From Ceratorhiza oryzae-sativae (Eukaryota > Basidiomycota > Agaricomycetes > Cantharellales > Ceratobasidiaceae), in contig JARWMV010000232.1 of NCBI GenBank assembly GCA_030998015.1, forward strand, positions 2,666,001 through 2,730,000: DNA of 64,000 nucleotides, in the 5' to 3' direction. The notes below the pieces were generated by a model, which saw only the letters and a list, made by a program, of their open reading frames with translations, ran no database searches and had not been told where the DNA came from. A program made the position numbers and the translations under genes. Positions within the stretch are counted from its first letter, which is position 1, and the number at the start of each line of letters is the position of its first letter. Of this stretch, positions 1-11,544 are shown piece by piece.

Positions 1-2683
1 CGGCCAACTAGCCGCTCGGTACGAGAATTCCCGACGGATATTCAAGCATGGCTTGCACTATTGAAGCACAACACTGTGCCGGCCCCTAACGCTTTGGCTA
101 GAGCTGAAATTGCTGCGAGTGTCTTGGCCAAGGCACTAGCTGCTCACCCTGCTAACAGGCGTTCTCCGTCTCTTCGACTTCGACTTTTGCGTGCTGGCGA
201 AATGGTTTGGCCAGAGCACCAACTCGAACAAGAGTGGAGTGACATCCTGAAGGACTTTCCTCAAGATGGAGATGTCTGGTCTGAGTGGGTTGGATGGAGG
301 ATGCGGGCTATGGAGAGCGTTGAAGCTGTCATTCTTGACATTCAACACGCAATGGATGTGCTACAGGGTAACTCGGACGAGCTCGAGATGCAGCGACTTC
401 GGATTTTTTGGAGATCTTGTGTGTGGTTGCGGCAGGCTGGTGAGTTGTCACTCAGGCTTCTGGAGTGTTACTAAAAGTGAACGTAGGATATTCGGAGCGA
501 GCGATAGCTGCTATGCAGGCTCAGATTGAAATGTAGGCTCCCACGTCCTCTCGAATTCTGTGGCGCTTAACATGTTTTCAGAACGTTTTTCGCACCCCAG
601 AATCGTCCACCCACCTTCTCAGATACAATAGCTATGTTCGACGAGTTTTGGGACTCTGAAGCTCCGCGTATAGGAGAGGAAGGCGCACAAGGCTGGGGAA
701 CCTGGACAGAACATCCAATCGGTGGAAACCCATCTGAGTCGGAACCGGTCATCCCACCCTTGCGATCGCCGCCCACTGACCCGTACCGGCTCTGGGCACA
801 ACGAGAAGAGAATCTAGACAAGGTGCTCAAGCCCCCTCTCCGACTTCGCCCCGTAAATTATTACCTTGACGATCCCTACCGTGTCGTAGTCGTCTCCGAC
901 TTTTCGCCCCTCTTAACTCCTCTTGTCACTCCAATCTCTCGGCGCAACCTGCTTTTTGTCTTTCTCCACTTTCTCGGGTTACATACCCCGGGGTCGACTC
1001 CTCCACCAGATGACGTATGGGCAGACGATCGGTGGATGAATCGAGAGAGCGTGTTGTTCCCTGTGGAGCTCAAATCGGCCGGTCCGCGTGTGCTTGACGG
1101 CGGTGCACTTATTGGCCATGAGCGCATGCTTCGAGCCGGATGGGGTCCTGTGAAGGAATGGGGTTGGGGTGTAGGAAGAATAACTGGAGCCGAATCAGAT
1201 CGCATGGTTGGCGGGACAACTTGGGAGTCCGATGATTTGCGTGGTGTTGATGTCGATTTCGTTAGGTGAGCATGGTCCGGACAGGGAGATCTGTCAGGTA
1301 CTGATGCTCTTGAGAAGTCGGATCTTTGCGACACTTAGCCCCGTGGTCCAGGACGAATTGTGGGATGAGCACTGGCTGGCCTTTGAGGCGGTGACGAATT
1401 CCAAAAAGTAGGCTTGCAGTCGGAGATATGAATATTAAGCTAATTACATATACGTAGGGCATTGAAATTGTCCAGGTCACAACTAGCACAAGACCAGACT
1501 TCTTTGTACAGATGGGCAGCACACGCACGATTGGAACGTGCTCGAGACAAGCCCGATGAGGCTCGCAAGATCTACAGAGTCAATCTGGCCCAGACCGAGA
1601 TAAACGAGCGGCGGCCTGGTGAACTCGAGTTATGGTGGGACTGGGCCGAGCTGGAATGGCTACGAGACGGAGTGGACTCTGCATTACAGGTTCTCGTCAT
1701 GGCGGTCGGGGTCTCGGACACGAACCCAGTTGACATTCTCCGTGCAAAACGGATCTATGACGCGACGCTCGACAACGGTGGCTCCCGGGACCCCGCCGCT
1801 AGCATCGCGCTGGTCAAACTCAGGGCACTGCTCGAGCTTCTCACCTCCCATTCGCTTCCCAACGCGCTCGTGTTATACGGCCACCACCTTCGATCCCCGC
1901 AATTCTTGCCCTATACTGCCGAACACGAGGCCTTGACTATTGCAGCAGTATCGACCGCGTTCCATCATACGCGCACGTTGCAGCGACCATGCCCACCTAG
2001 CGTGTTCCGTGAGCAGGCGACCGCGGCGATCAAGATGTACCCCGGTAACACCACTCTGCTCGGCCTCTTCCTCGAATCTGAGCGTGGCGAGAAGATCTGG
2101 GGCAGGGTTCGAGCTGCCGTGTCGGACATTGTGTTGCACGAAGATCTCAAAGATGATATCAAGACCGAAGTTTCGCTCACGCGTGTGCTATGGGCCGTGT
2201 GGGTCGAAAGCTGGGAACATGGCCATTACGAAGTTGAACGCGTGCGCACGGTGTTGACCAGGGCAGTGAACGATCATCGGTTAGCATTCTTGGTTGACAT
2301 AACTGTGATGTGTTTGTTATTTACTGATGGATCGTAGAATGCGTCATTCGCCGTCAGTGTGGCGCATATACCTTGAGCTGGAACTGAGGGCGGGCAAACT
2401 AGACCGCGCTAAGGCTCTTCTCTTCCAGGCGGTCGCATCATGCCCGTGGGTCAAAGACTTTTATATGCTTGCGTTTGGTCGACTGCGTCCCGTGTTTACG
2501 TCCGCACAGCTCAATCAGTGGACAAATCTCATGGCCGAGCGACAGATCCGTGTTCGCACAGACATTGAAGAGCTCCTAGTTGATTGGATGTCTGAAGGTG
2601 GTTCGGATTCAGAGAGTGAGGCAGGAGGAGAGATCGAAATTGAAGAAAAAGCAAAAGAGCTGAGAAGACTCATGCCTTATTGA
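1..2683 (+). CDS. nrde2: NRDE-2 family protein, 5'-truncated by the window edge
   Basis: Open in frame from base 1, so the N-terminal part lies to the left. Exons as read: 1-439, 487-532, 582-about 1260, about 1298-1407, 1458-2279, 2338-2683. Joining them gives one frame. Recognition rests on family blocks: the D-P-Y-R-V-V-V-S-D-F segment followed by L-F-V-F-L-H-F-L-G-L near 870-980, R-G-V-D-V-D-F near 1245, and a C-terminal run of HAT-like helical repeats (W-x-x-W/Y-x-x-L-E patterns). NRDE-2 proteins (Nrl1 in fission yeast) act in the nucleus with an Mtr4-type helicase in RNA surveillance, splicing and small-RNA-guided silencing; that role is family knowledge. The intron near 1261-1297 is unusually short (19 or 37 nt depending on the donor chosen). 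The gene ends convergently with Sec39, 182 bp away. Confidence 0.88.
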
Positions 2684-2865
2684 GACTTGACGCTGTGCCA
2701 GCCATCCTGAAACAAGATGTACGTGAGCGTTTTTCTTGCTTTAGGGATAGTACCGCTTGTTTGTGACATCTCTCACTATGACGTTACAGCTTCTATGTAC
2801 AATACCAGTCGCCTAATCCAGTCCAAAAGACAGCATACGAGTCCCAAATACCATGTAAATGTTCC

Positions 2866-5800
2866 CTATTCATTTGCGCCAATAAGCCAACCCACACCTC
2901 TTGAGAACGCGTGCCTTGCTGACGAAGCAACACTGTCGGGGCTCCTCGACCGCGTCGACGAGGTTTCGTCATCCAACCCCCTACTAGTAGTGGAGCCCAA
3001 GCGGCCGCGAACTGAAAACGGGAAATTCGCAGCAGCGCCAGCGACACGGGTGAAAGTGCGTGCAGCAGCCGCGGCCGCGTCTGGGCTAATGAGTGGCGCA
3101 GACATATCTGGAAGCGCAAGCAGATCGTGCGCACCACGATTACGTCGGGCAGGTGCCTGTCTGATTATTGGTCCGCGCGCCTTTCGGGATTCTATACTTT
3201 CGCCCTCAAGTCGTCTCCACACATTGAGAACGTCGCCTATGTTTTCTGGAGGGCAGAGCTCCAGTGCATGTGCAAGCAGCGTCATTTTAGTCTTGGTATC
3301 CGCAAACTCAGACTGCCTCCCAAGTTGGAAGCACGTATGCCAGCAGACTTCAATGGCCTCAGCGACCGCGGCTGCTTCGGCACTGGATCCGGTTCCTATC
3401 GCTCGGAGCTTGACAGTTGTCTTGACCATCCTTGTGCTCGTCTCAGCGGCAGCCTGGAAGTCTTCAGCCGAGAGCGCTGAATCGGCAATCATTGCAAGTG
3501 CCTTGACCTCTGCAGCTAGGTCACCTTTGAATCCAAGCTTAGCAACAAGGTCGAGAATGACTTGGGTATGCTTGTACGCGTCATCAGTGCTAGACAGTAC
3601 TCGAGCGATGAGGCTCAATCGGTCCTTGACTAGTCGAATTTCGAGAGGTGTGATGGGGATTCCTGGGCGCGACACTACGTTAAACGCACAGATTCGGCTG
3701 GTGGCTTCGATGAATTCGCGCTCTTTGATCACTGCAGGCGTTTGAAGCGGGACACCCAGGCTGTGACTCGGGTTAAATTGGGGCGATTTCTATGATGATG
3801 CAGACTCACCAATCGTATGCGAGCTTCATCTCGCCGCTATGGATGTTTCCAGAGCTTGCATTGTCGTAAAATTCGCGCGAGACAGTCAGACATAAGCTTT
3901 CGACTGCGTCGGAGGATAGGGGTGGGGCAACCCCCCGTGGGTTCAACATGGTGCGTGCCTGTTCGAAACCTGAGTTCCATTCAATACGACATCTACACGC
4001 ATATACTCTTCATACTCACGCCCAGCACTCAATAGACCCTCGAAGAAAATCTTGACGACCTCATCCCGCTTGAGCATACCAAATGCACCCCTCAAATCAC
4101 CCAAGGAGCCTCCGCTCAGCTTGATCATGTCGTCCAGCAACATTTCGCCACCATCTGCTCCGCTCCGCCTGGCCATCCTTGTTGCCCACGCCCGTTGAAG
4201 ATTTGGATCCTTGGCACTCTGGACAAACCATCTCAAAGGAGCAGGAACACCCCACCGTGCGAGTACCTCGCCAGACTCGAGATGCACGTCGAGCACGTCG
4301 AGTGCCCGGCTAAGTGCACGAGCAGGCAACGGTCTGAAAAATGCGTATAAATCGGATGGAGCTGTAGTTGCTCGGGCGGTGGTGGGTGTGACAAATGCAG
4401 CAAGCGACGCGAGCGTCGTGTCTGCCTCGTCTGCGTCCGGGCCGTCCGCGTCCGAGTCCGATATCTCCCAGGCTGGAAGACATTCGAATATGGAGCTCAT
4501 CGTGGGCCAAGCGTCGAGTGCACCCGAGCCGTAGAGACATGCTAATGCCAGGCGTGCGAGATCTTCGTCTTTCTGGATGACGCGTTGCACGGGCGGGAGG
4601 TCTGCTTTAGAGGCAATAAATACCGCTGCCGCAAGCTCGAGTGATGCGCCGAGGAGCCATCCGTACAAGAGCTCGTCCGACTGGGTTTGTGCGAGTTCTG
4701 TGGGGGAAGACTGTTCGCGTTGACGGCGCGCGTCTAGGACAAAAAGATATGGAGTGACGAGCCGTCTGATGTCAGATGCTACCGTTGCTGGGGTTGAGTA
4801 TTTTAGATAGGCACGAATGACTGAAGCTGGGTCCAAAGTCCGCCATTTGTCGAGCGTCCAATCTTCGTCTGCCAGCTTGCTTTCTGGGACAGGTACATCG
4901 TATACGAGCCTGGCCAATAGACTGAGCTCTTCCCCCTCGGCGTCCAAGCTGGGAATAGCCAGCGCCGCGGCATGTTGCACGAATTCAAGCGCGATATCCA
5001 CCAAGCCCAACTCGTCAATCGCCTCTACCCGACCCTTGAACCAGCTCGCAAGCTCGTCCGCGCTCAGCAATTCATTTCGTACGCCCGTTGTTGGCCGCTC
5101 CGTCGTGACGCCGGTGGCGTCAAACTGGGGAAAGTCTTGCATACCAGCTTCAGCAAGCGCCGCCTGGACGTTTGGCTGCTCGACCCAATCCGGAGTCTCG
5201 CGCCAGGGCTGAGAGAGCCGAGTCTCTTCTCGCATCGATGAATAGTTGCATGAGGGGAGGAGATCGACATATTCAACCGGTGAGACATGCAGTGGGATAT
5301 TTCCGAGGATCAAAAGTCGGTAGGGGAATAAATCAGACAAATGGCGAGTGAAGAGTTGCTTGAGCGCGGCGAACCGTTGGGTTGAAGCAAAGAGCAGGGC
5401 AGTGTAAATAATGTCCATCGTCAGAAAATCAGGAAGAGACATAAATGGAGCCTCGTTTGACACCGACGGCTCTTTCTCTTCCTCCTCTGCCCACGGATCG
5501 TCTTCGTCCTCCCCGACCGACTTTGACGCCGGCGGTGAATGGAGCGCCCCGCTCGTGAGGAGTTCGCCATACGTCCGGGTCAAATCGAGCCGTCGAAGGA
5601 GCACAACTCTGAGTGCAAGCAGACGTCGGCTCGTCTCATCCTTGGTGAGGGCACGTTTCAGCGGGTCAGCTTCCGTCTGTGTCGCACCTTCCTTTTGCTC
5701 TTCCTCGCTCTTGCCCTCGTCGTCCTCCTCGCTAGAATCCTCTTTAGAATTATCCTCAGGTTCCTCTATCGAATTGCGAATCTTCTCCCCAGCTTGTCCG

Positions 5801-6009
5801 GTCCTCACAAGCCCAAGCTCGAGCAACGCACTCTGCGTCCCGACGTCATTGAGAATCCTATCTGCACAAGCAGCAGCAACCCAAAGGTCATCCTGAAGCG
5901 GAAGAAGAGTCTCCCGTACAACTTCAGGAGTGAGCTCGTCGTCTGTGAGGTCGATCCATCGTTGGTATGATTCGTCCATGAGAAGCAGGGGTGGTGAGGT
6001 ACGTGTCAA
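2866..6009 (-). CDS. sec39: Sec39 domain protein (Dsl1/NRZ tethering complex)
   Basis: Three exons on the minus strand: 6009-3999, 3903-3810, 3760-2866; both introns are clean GT-AG and the joined frame gives 999 residues. Sec39 (NAG/NBAS relative) is a helical-rod subunit of the Dsl1 complex that tethers Golgi-derived COPI vesicles at the ER. Evidence is the all-helical, leucine-rich composition and Sec39-like blocks around the splice joins (SLCLTVSREFYDNASSGN; VIKEREFIEATSRICAF). An acidic Glu/Ser-rich insert (about residues 80-110) and an Ala/Ser-rich tail are low complexity. The start at 6009 is the first in-frame Met; an internal Met at 5979 (MDESYQRW) would also serve. No membrane segment is seen. 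Confidence 0.85.
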
Positions 6010-6191
6010 GTTAGCGTCATGCGTTGCTCTTCAGATCACGTGCTCACGCCCCACGGGTTGAAGTGTATAAATAAACGAAAATTGGGATTATATATGCAAA
6101 ATAAGGTGGTTTGCAGAATACATAGAGTCGTGGTTTGTACGAGCATAAATTTAGGCGTATTTATGCAGAAGGAATTAAAATTGGTTTGGGT

Positions 6192-7749
6192 TCATTGTTG
6201 ATATCCATACCTACTATCTTCGCGACTCGCACTTGTCCTACTTGATCTGCTATCCCCATGCGCGTCCGAGTACAAGAGAACCATTCCACTATTCGGCGTC
6301 CATCGACCCTCGGGGACGTCATACTCTACCCGCTCTCCACTAGGCCCAACTTCGTATGCAGGAGGAGGACGAATGGTCACAGTCACAGCATTCTCATGCG
6401 ACCTCGGAGTGACAGGGAGCAACCACGGATAGCTTGGCGGGTGTCTTCACCTGGAGGATTTGTGGGCTCTCTCGGTGCTCGAGGGATGGATCTGAGCGGA
6501 TACGGCTGTTGTTGAGAGCGTACGTCGCGCAGGCGAGGAGTAAGACGAGGCGGCGGGGGTGAGAGCGACGGAATTGAGATGGGAGCCAGGGACGAGTTTG
6601 AGAACGAATAGGGGGCTGTTTCGGACCGAGCGACAGTAGTGTGTGCGGGTCCACCGTAGTTGGAAGCTGAGAGAGTAGGCGCATCGTTCCAGTTTGGATT
6701 TGCTTGGCGAGCAGTACGGACTGGTCGAAGTGGGAGAAGAGGAGGAAGGTCAAAGGATGATTCAGCAGAAGAAGCTTCGGTGTGCGGGATAGAGGACACG
6801 TCTGATTCGCTCGTCGAGGACGTTCCAAGAGGAGAGTGTCGATCGTATTCCAAAGGACCCAATTCCAGCGAGTCGAAGTCTTCGCCTCTGTAGTGGATGG
6901 AGTTAAACTATTGCGATCGAATGAGACGAGAAAACTTACGCATATGCTAGCTGCCCGTTCGGAAGCCTCTCGACGCGGGGCGGGACACGGTACGCCGACA
7001 AATCTTTGAGAAAGTCGGAAGAGATGGTTAGTTCAGAGAAGGTAGCGTGCTCGGAAGGTGTCTCGAAACGTTCGTTCATTGCGTCCTCGTAGGTATAGTA
7101 CGCAATGACATGAATATGCTTTCCTTCACACATCAGCGCAAATGTCTATCTTGGGCTTTAGTCCCACCATCATCCGAGCATGATCAAAGCGTACCCTCTT
7201 GATCAGCCCATCTGGCTTGAACTTGTCGCTATTCGTGAGACTGCCTACATACAGTTGTTCCAGCCTCTTGCGAGACTTTTCATTCTCGCTCGGAATAGAG
7301 TCGGGGCGAGGACGAGCGAGGCTACGCATCGAAGCCGGTTGCTGTGGGAGAGAGGCTGCAGCCCGAGATGTGGGCCGAGGCTCATGCTTGCGCATTTGAC
7401 GATAGACCTGCATCGCTCGATTAAATCCTAGTTCAACACTGACACGCCCAGTACTTGCCAAATAATTCCCAACAATCCGCGACGGACTCCAAACCATGCT
7501 ATTAGAGCATCAGATCAAGCCGCAATCCCCAAACACTAAAGCCTAATGCACGACTCACGTATCGGTGAACCGCCTAATGCCGGACTCGAATTCGTCGTAG
7601 ACAAAGACGGAGCCGGAGTGGATGTAGCTAGATCGCTCTTTTTCGGTCAGGCGACGGACGAGCCTGGGGAAGAGACCGCGCTCGGCGGCCTCGACGATGA
7701 GGAGGGCGTCCCTGGTGGACTTGAGGAGGAACCTGGGCGAGTCGTTCAT
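6192..7749 (-). CDS. WOPR-domain transcriptional regulator (Gti1/Pac2/Wor1 family)
   Basis: Five exons: 7749-7559, 7498-7195, 7145-6940, 6887-6504, 6444-6192 (445 residues). WOPRa is in exons 1-2: L-K-S-T-R-D-A-L-L, R-L-T-E-K-E-R-S, S-G-S-V-F-V-Y-D-E and M-V-W-S-P-S-R-I-V-G-N, starting within ten residues of the Met as usual for the family. WOPRb spans the exon 2/3 join (GLIKR/TFALMCEGKHIHVIAYY). The C-terminal half is Ser/Pro-rich and disordered. WOPR proteins are fungal DNA-binding regulators of morphology, conidiation and virulence. The last intron (6503-6445) is the least certain; it was chosen because it joins the Pro-rich frame to the tail ending G-Y-Q-Q. Divergent from the H3K9 methyltransferase gene. 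Confidence 0.87.
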
Positions 7750-7975
7750 TTGCGAGGGATACTACAGAGTCCGCCGTGTCTAGACCGGGTTTTTAGAGTG
7801 CAGGCAACAAGCCCGCAGTGTCTCATCTGGCTCGGCCCCGCTCTTTGTCGTACCGGTGTTTCCTTTGTCGCCACAAAGGAGCAACCAAAGCCACGCGCTA
7901 AGCGCCCGGGGGGCACCAGGGCCTATTATAGTATGTCATCCCGGTTTATTGCTCTCCACGATCGCGTTTCTCCCC
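7750..7975. promoter_or_regulatory. Divergent promoter between WOPR regulator and H3K9 methyltransferase
   Basis: A 226 bp gap separates the two start codons, which face away from each other, so both core promoters must lie here or overlap the coding starts. It holds a short TATA-like A/T run (near 7925) and pyrimidine tracts before the plus-strand ATG. No factor-binding site can be assigned with confidence. Confidence 0.5.
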
Positions 7976-10201
7976 ATGCCGTCTACTAGCAAGAAACGCA
8001 AGTCGAAACAGCCGTCAGGGACGCGCAAGCCGTCCGCGACGCGGGCAAAACGGAGCGCCGCCGACGACCAAGACGCCCTCCAGTGGATATCCTCCAACTC
8101 GGAGCCAGAAGACTATGGGAATCTCGGCGAAAAGGAACGATGGGAGTCGACGGTATTGTTGACTCGCACCGAGGCGAGAACGATCGGATGAGGTGCGTCA
8201 TGTGTCTGAGATTCATTTCCCCCATTCGACTAATGCGGTGCGTCTTCCAGCTACAAGGTGACATCCGCCGAGCGACTTTATTCACGCGCATTCTGACCTT
8301 GTTGTCTGCAGATTCGGTGGAACAGGGACGATTGGTGCAGGCAAGACGGGACAAGCGAGGAATGGTGGGTGCGCCACCAAATTACTCACCAGACCCTCAT
8401 TTCAAACATGCTCTACAGGATTCCAGCACCCAAGAAGAATTGCACGGAACACCAAACGTTCATCAAACGATACGAGGCGCAAGATTTCTCCATTTTAATC
8501 AGCTACCCTATATCGTTGGCGACGAAGAAGAACATGCCCCATACTTTCATGGCCCCCCATCGGTCTCGAAAAACTTCTGGCACCAATGCGGCATGAGCTC
8601 CGTCATGGTCAAGCACCGCGAACGAGAGGGGGGAGATGCACGGAAAGCGGGATTCACCATGTTCGATATCAACGACAGAAACTTTGCCCGCGGAGAGACT
8701 TCGTCCGATTCGTCAGACGACGATCCCGCCCCACCTGCGCCACCCCGAATGGGCAGTCACCAGCCAAACGGACCGAGCCCTGAAATGATCCTTGCTCCTC
8801 CGTCTCCTAGTCTTGGTGGCTCAGGAATCCGTCACAGATAGGAGAAACGGGACCGTCGCCGTTGGAGAAACTCGGTGATGAGTGGTCTAAACGGGCAGAA
8901 ATAGTCGGGGCGGCTTATATCACGTTTACCAACGAATCCGACACACCCATCGCACTTCCTAAGCTCAAGAAGACGTTCGAGTACAACGAAATGGATATTG
9001 AATGGTTTGACGCTTGTATCCTACCGTATTATGGCAAATGCTTATTTGATGGGTCTGCAGGGGACCGAACGCTACGGTCGAAAACATCGACGACATGTTT
9101 GTGTCTTGCCGATGTGATGACCAATGTACAAGACCACATGCGTGCGGATGTCAAGACCCATTGTTCGAGAATATAGTACCAATCCCACGAGCGCTTCACA
9201 AGTTCGCATATACCAACAAAGTAAGCAACTCTGGCGTTAATTGGGCTGTCAAACTAAGTCCCATAAACTTTCAGGGATTGTTCAGACTTGATCACCAAGG
9301 AGTTGCAATCGAATGCAACAAGGTGCGCATATTCTGGAACTCACTTGGTGTGGCGTATGAATATCATTATGGTTAGCGTTGCATGTGCTCGGCCAACTGT
9401 CCAAATCGGGTCGCGCAGCAGCCTCGTAGTGTGCCTATGAATATATTCACTCCCTCGATTCAAGGTTGGGGCGTTCGTCCGCTTCGTTCTATCAAGGCTG
9501 GACAGGTACTCGGGACCTTCACAGGGTAAGCATACAACGTAACCAGATGAATCCTAATGATAATTATTCGAGGTGTAGAGAAATACTGTAAATCCCCTTT
9601 TTCGTGAATCCCGAAATAGCCGTTTATTTTTTTGACAGGACGAGGGAAAAAGCCGACGACCTCCCACGATACGTCTCTGCTCGAGAATTGTCGACTGGAA
9701 ACAAGGTCCAATTCGACGACTACAATCGATATCTATTCGATCTGGATGCAAGACATAAAAAGTATACTCTGAATTGTTGGAGATATGGTGCGTTCTATCC
9801 ACCTTTTCGGGTGGAGTTTATCTGTGTTTACACCATTTAGGAAACTGGACCCGGTTCATCAAGTAAGCCGCATATATGCCATCTTCCATGAGAATTGAAC
9901 TAAGTCTAAATAGCCACAGCTGCGATCCAAACCTCAAGGTTTACCCCGTGTGCTATGATACCCTCCCAGAGGCAAGTCTCCCCGAGACCAACCATTTACC
10001 ATCCATCTCAAACTGATACCTATCTAGACTGGACTTGAACGTTTGGCGGTCGTGGCAATCCGAGACATACGCGCCAGGGAAGAGCTTACATTTGACTATA
10101 GCCCCAGCCAACCAACAGATCCCACAGATCCCAGGTTCTCTATTCAGTGCACATGCGGAGCCCAAAAGTGTCGAGGGCTTATTGCCATGGTCGGGTATTA
10201 A
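7976..10201 (+). CDS. clr4: Histone H3K9 methyltransferase, SUV39/Clr4 type (chromodomain + pre-SET/SET/post-SET), one apparent frameshift
   Basis: Fourteen exons as read: 7976-8192, 8251-8257, 8312-8364, 8419-8562, 8614-8755, 8811-9025, 9061-9220, 9275-9322, 9377-9525, 9579-9587, 9639-9787, 9841-9862, 9914-9971, 10028-10201. The chromodomain runs from about 8130 to 8490 (GIVDSH, SYKIRWNRDDW, EEWIPAPKKNC). The pre-SET Cys clusters (CRCDDQC, CGC, CMCSANC) lie at 9100-9400. The SET core has NHSCDPN and ELTFDYS; post-SET is CTCGAQKC. These imply methylation of H3K9 to build heterochromatin. The frame breaks once near 8146, where one base is missing between W-E and V-D-G-I. The set includes a 7-nt and a 9-nt exon and a GC-AG intron. 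The start is the first Met of a basic N-terminus. Confidence 0.88.
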
Positions 10202-10270
10202 ACCCTTTGACTTAGTCGATCTCTATCATTGCAATATAGACTATTTCCGACTACTTTCTACTTCTCCATA

Positions 10271-10312
10271 GCTTTCCCATCGCTTTCCCATCGCTTTCCC
10301 ATCGCTTTCTCG
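10271..10312. repeat. 11-bp tandem repeat (gctttcccatc), about 3.8 copies
   Basis: The unit gctttcccatc is repeated at 10271, 10282 and 10293, with a diverged partial copy at 10304. It lies 70 bp downstream of the methyltransferase stop codon, probably in its 3' UTR. Confidence 0.9.
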
Positions 10313-11544
10313 TTTCTTTTCTTGGCATTTGTACATAAACATCCTGTTCCCAGCCACTTATCTCAATCAAAGCCAGCGCTGTGTCAAATGTAGTCATCTT
10401 TACCTTGATTTATAGGACGTTCCCCCAGCGATGAGTCGTCAAGGACTAACGGGCTTTCAACGCTCAAGTCACGTTGATAGGTGTCGATGGAGCTGGAGCG
10501 TACCCACAACCAACGCCTGAACGTTGCACCTATACACTAGTTCAAGCATAGCAAGGCATTGGGGATTGCTGGGGCTAGCTAGAGCGGTCAAGTCGATATA
10601 TTGAGACTGAAACATATGACTTTGAATTCCTAATGTGTAGCATCTGTCCACCCACACGGGTCCAGGAGTGCTGTGTGAACACGGTAATGGATAAGCTCAG
10701 GTGGCTAAATCCAAGCGTGAAAAGTGAAAAGGACGAGCGAAAGGAGTTGCGCGTAGTAGCTCAGGTACCAAATCATGGAGCAAGTCAAAGAAGGTCAAAA
10801 AATACAGAAGGCTAGGGAAAAGGGAAATTTTAGTCGCACAAAACCAGGAGAAATTGATAAAATAAGGTACCCGAATCGATGAAAGTCGGCCAAGGACAGC
10901 TCCGCCCAGGTCGCACGGTGGGTGTCGCCTACCCAACGCACAGGTGCGAAAAATTAAGCTTCGTTAGAGCTCTCCACTTCAGCCTGGGAGTTAGACTGTG
11001 AAAATGCCATCTTCTAGTCGGCGGAGCTTCCAGTCACACGTGCACGTATTTGGGCCATGGGGTTTCATTCTCGAGAATCCTGGCCTCATCGTCATCTTGG
11101 TTGTACACTCGCGCTGTCAATGTCGCTCGACATTAACACACAACCGGTATAATGTCAAAGTTTCATAGTTTTTAAATATGTGAAGGTATTTTTTGAGCTC
11201 CATCTAGTTTAATTTCCACCAAAAGCCCGCGCATACAAGTAGTTTATAATTCGGGAGTGGGGTGTTTCCTCAACGTTGTAGGATGCCATTGGATTTTCAA
11301 TTGTTCTTGCCTTTTTTGTTCTCGGAGCTAATCGATTGGGTTCGGACATTAAAAATACACGCGGGGTTGTTACGGACGTTATCCACCGCTCAAGTTGAGG
11401 AAACAAGTAAGGTGCACAGCCTGTCGCCGGCGCTTGACGAGAAAGATGTCATCCTGTTCAGTGTCGAACCTGGTAACTTACCCTGGCCAAACCTGCCAAC
11501 CACCACCACCACACTATAGTACCTTGACGACTCTACCTGCTTTC
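10313..11544. other. Intergenic region without recognisable gene
   Basis: Only short ORFs without family motifs or plausible exon chains are present. The last ~100 bp before 11545 carry pyrimidine-rich stretches (CCACCACCACCAC) that are probably promoter or 5' leader of the arrestin gene. Confidence 0.5.

Noticed and set aside
8083..8841. 252-codon uninterrupted ORF over the methyltransferase 5' region
   Set aside because: It reads through four introns; the chromodomain consensus is only obtained after splicing in other frames.
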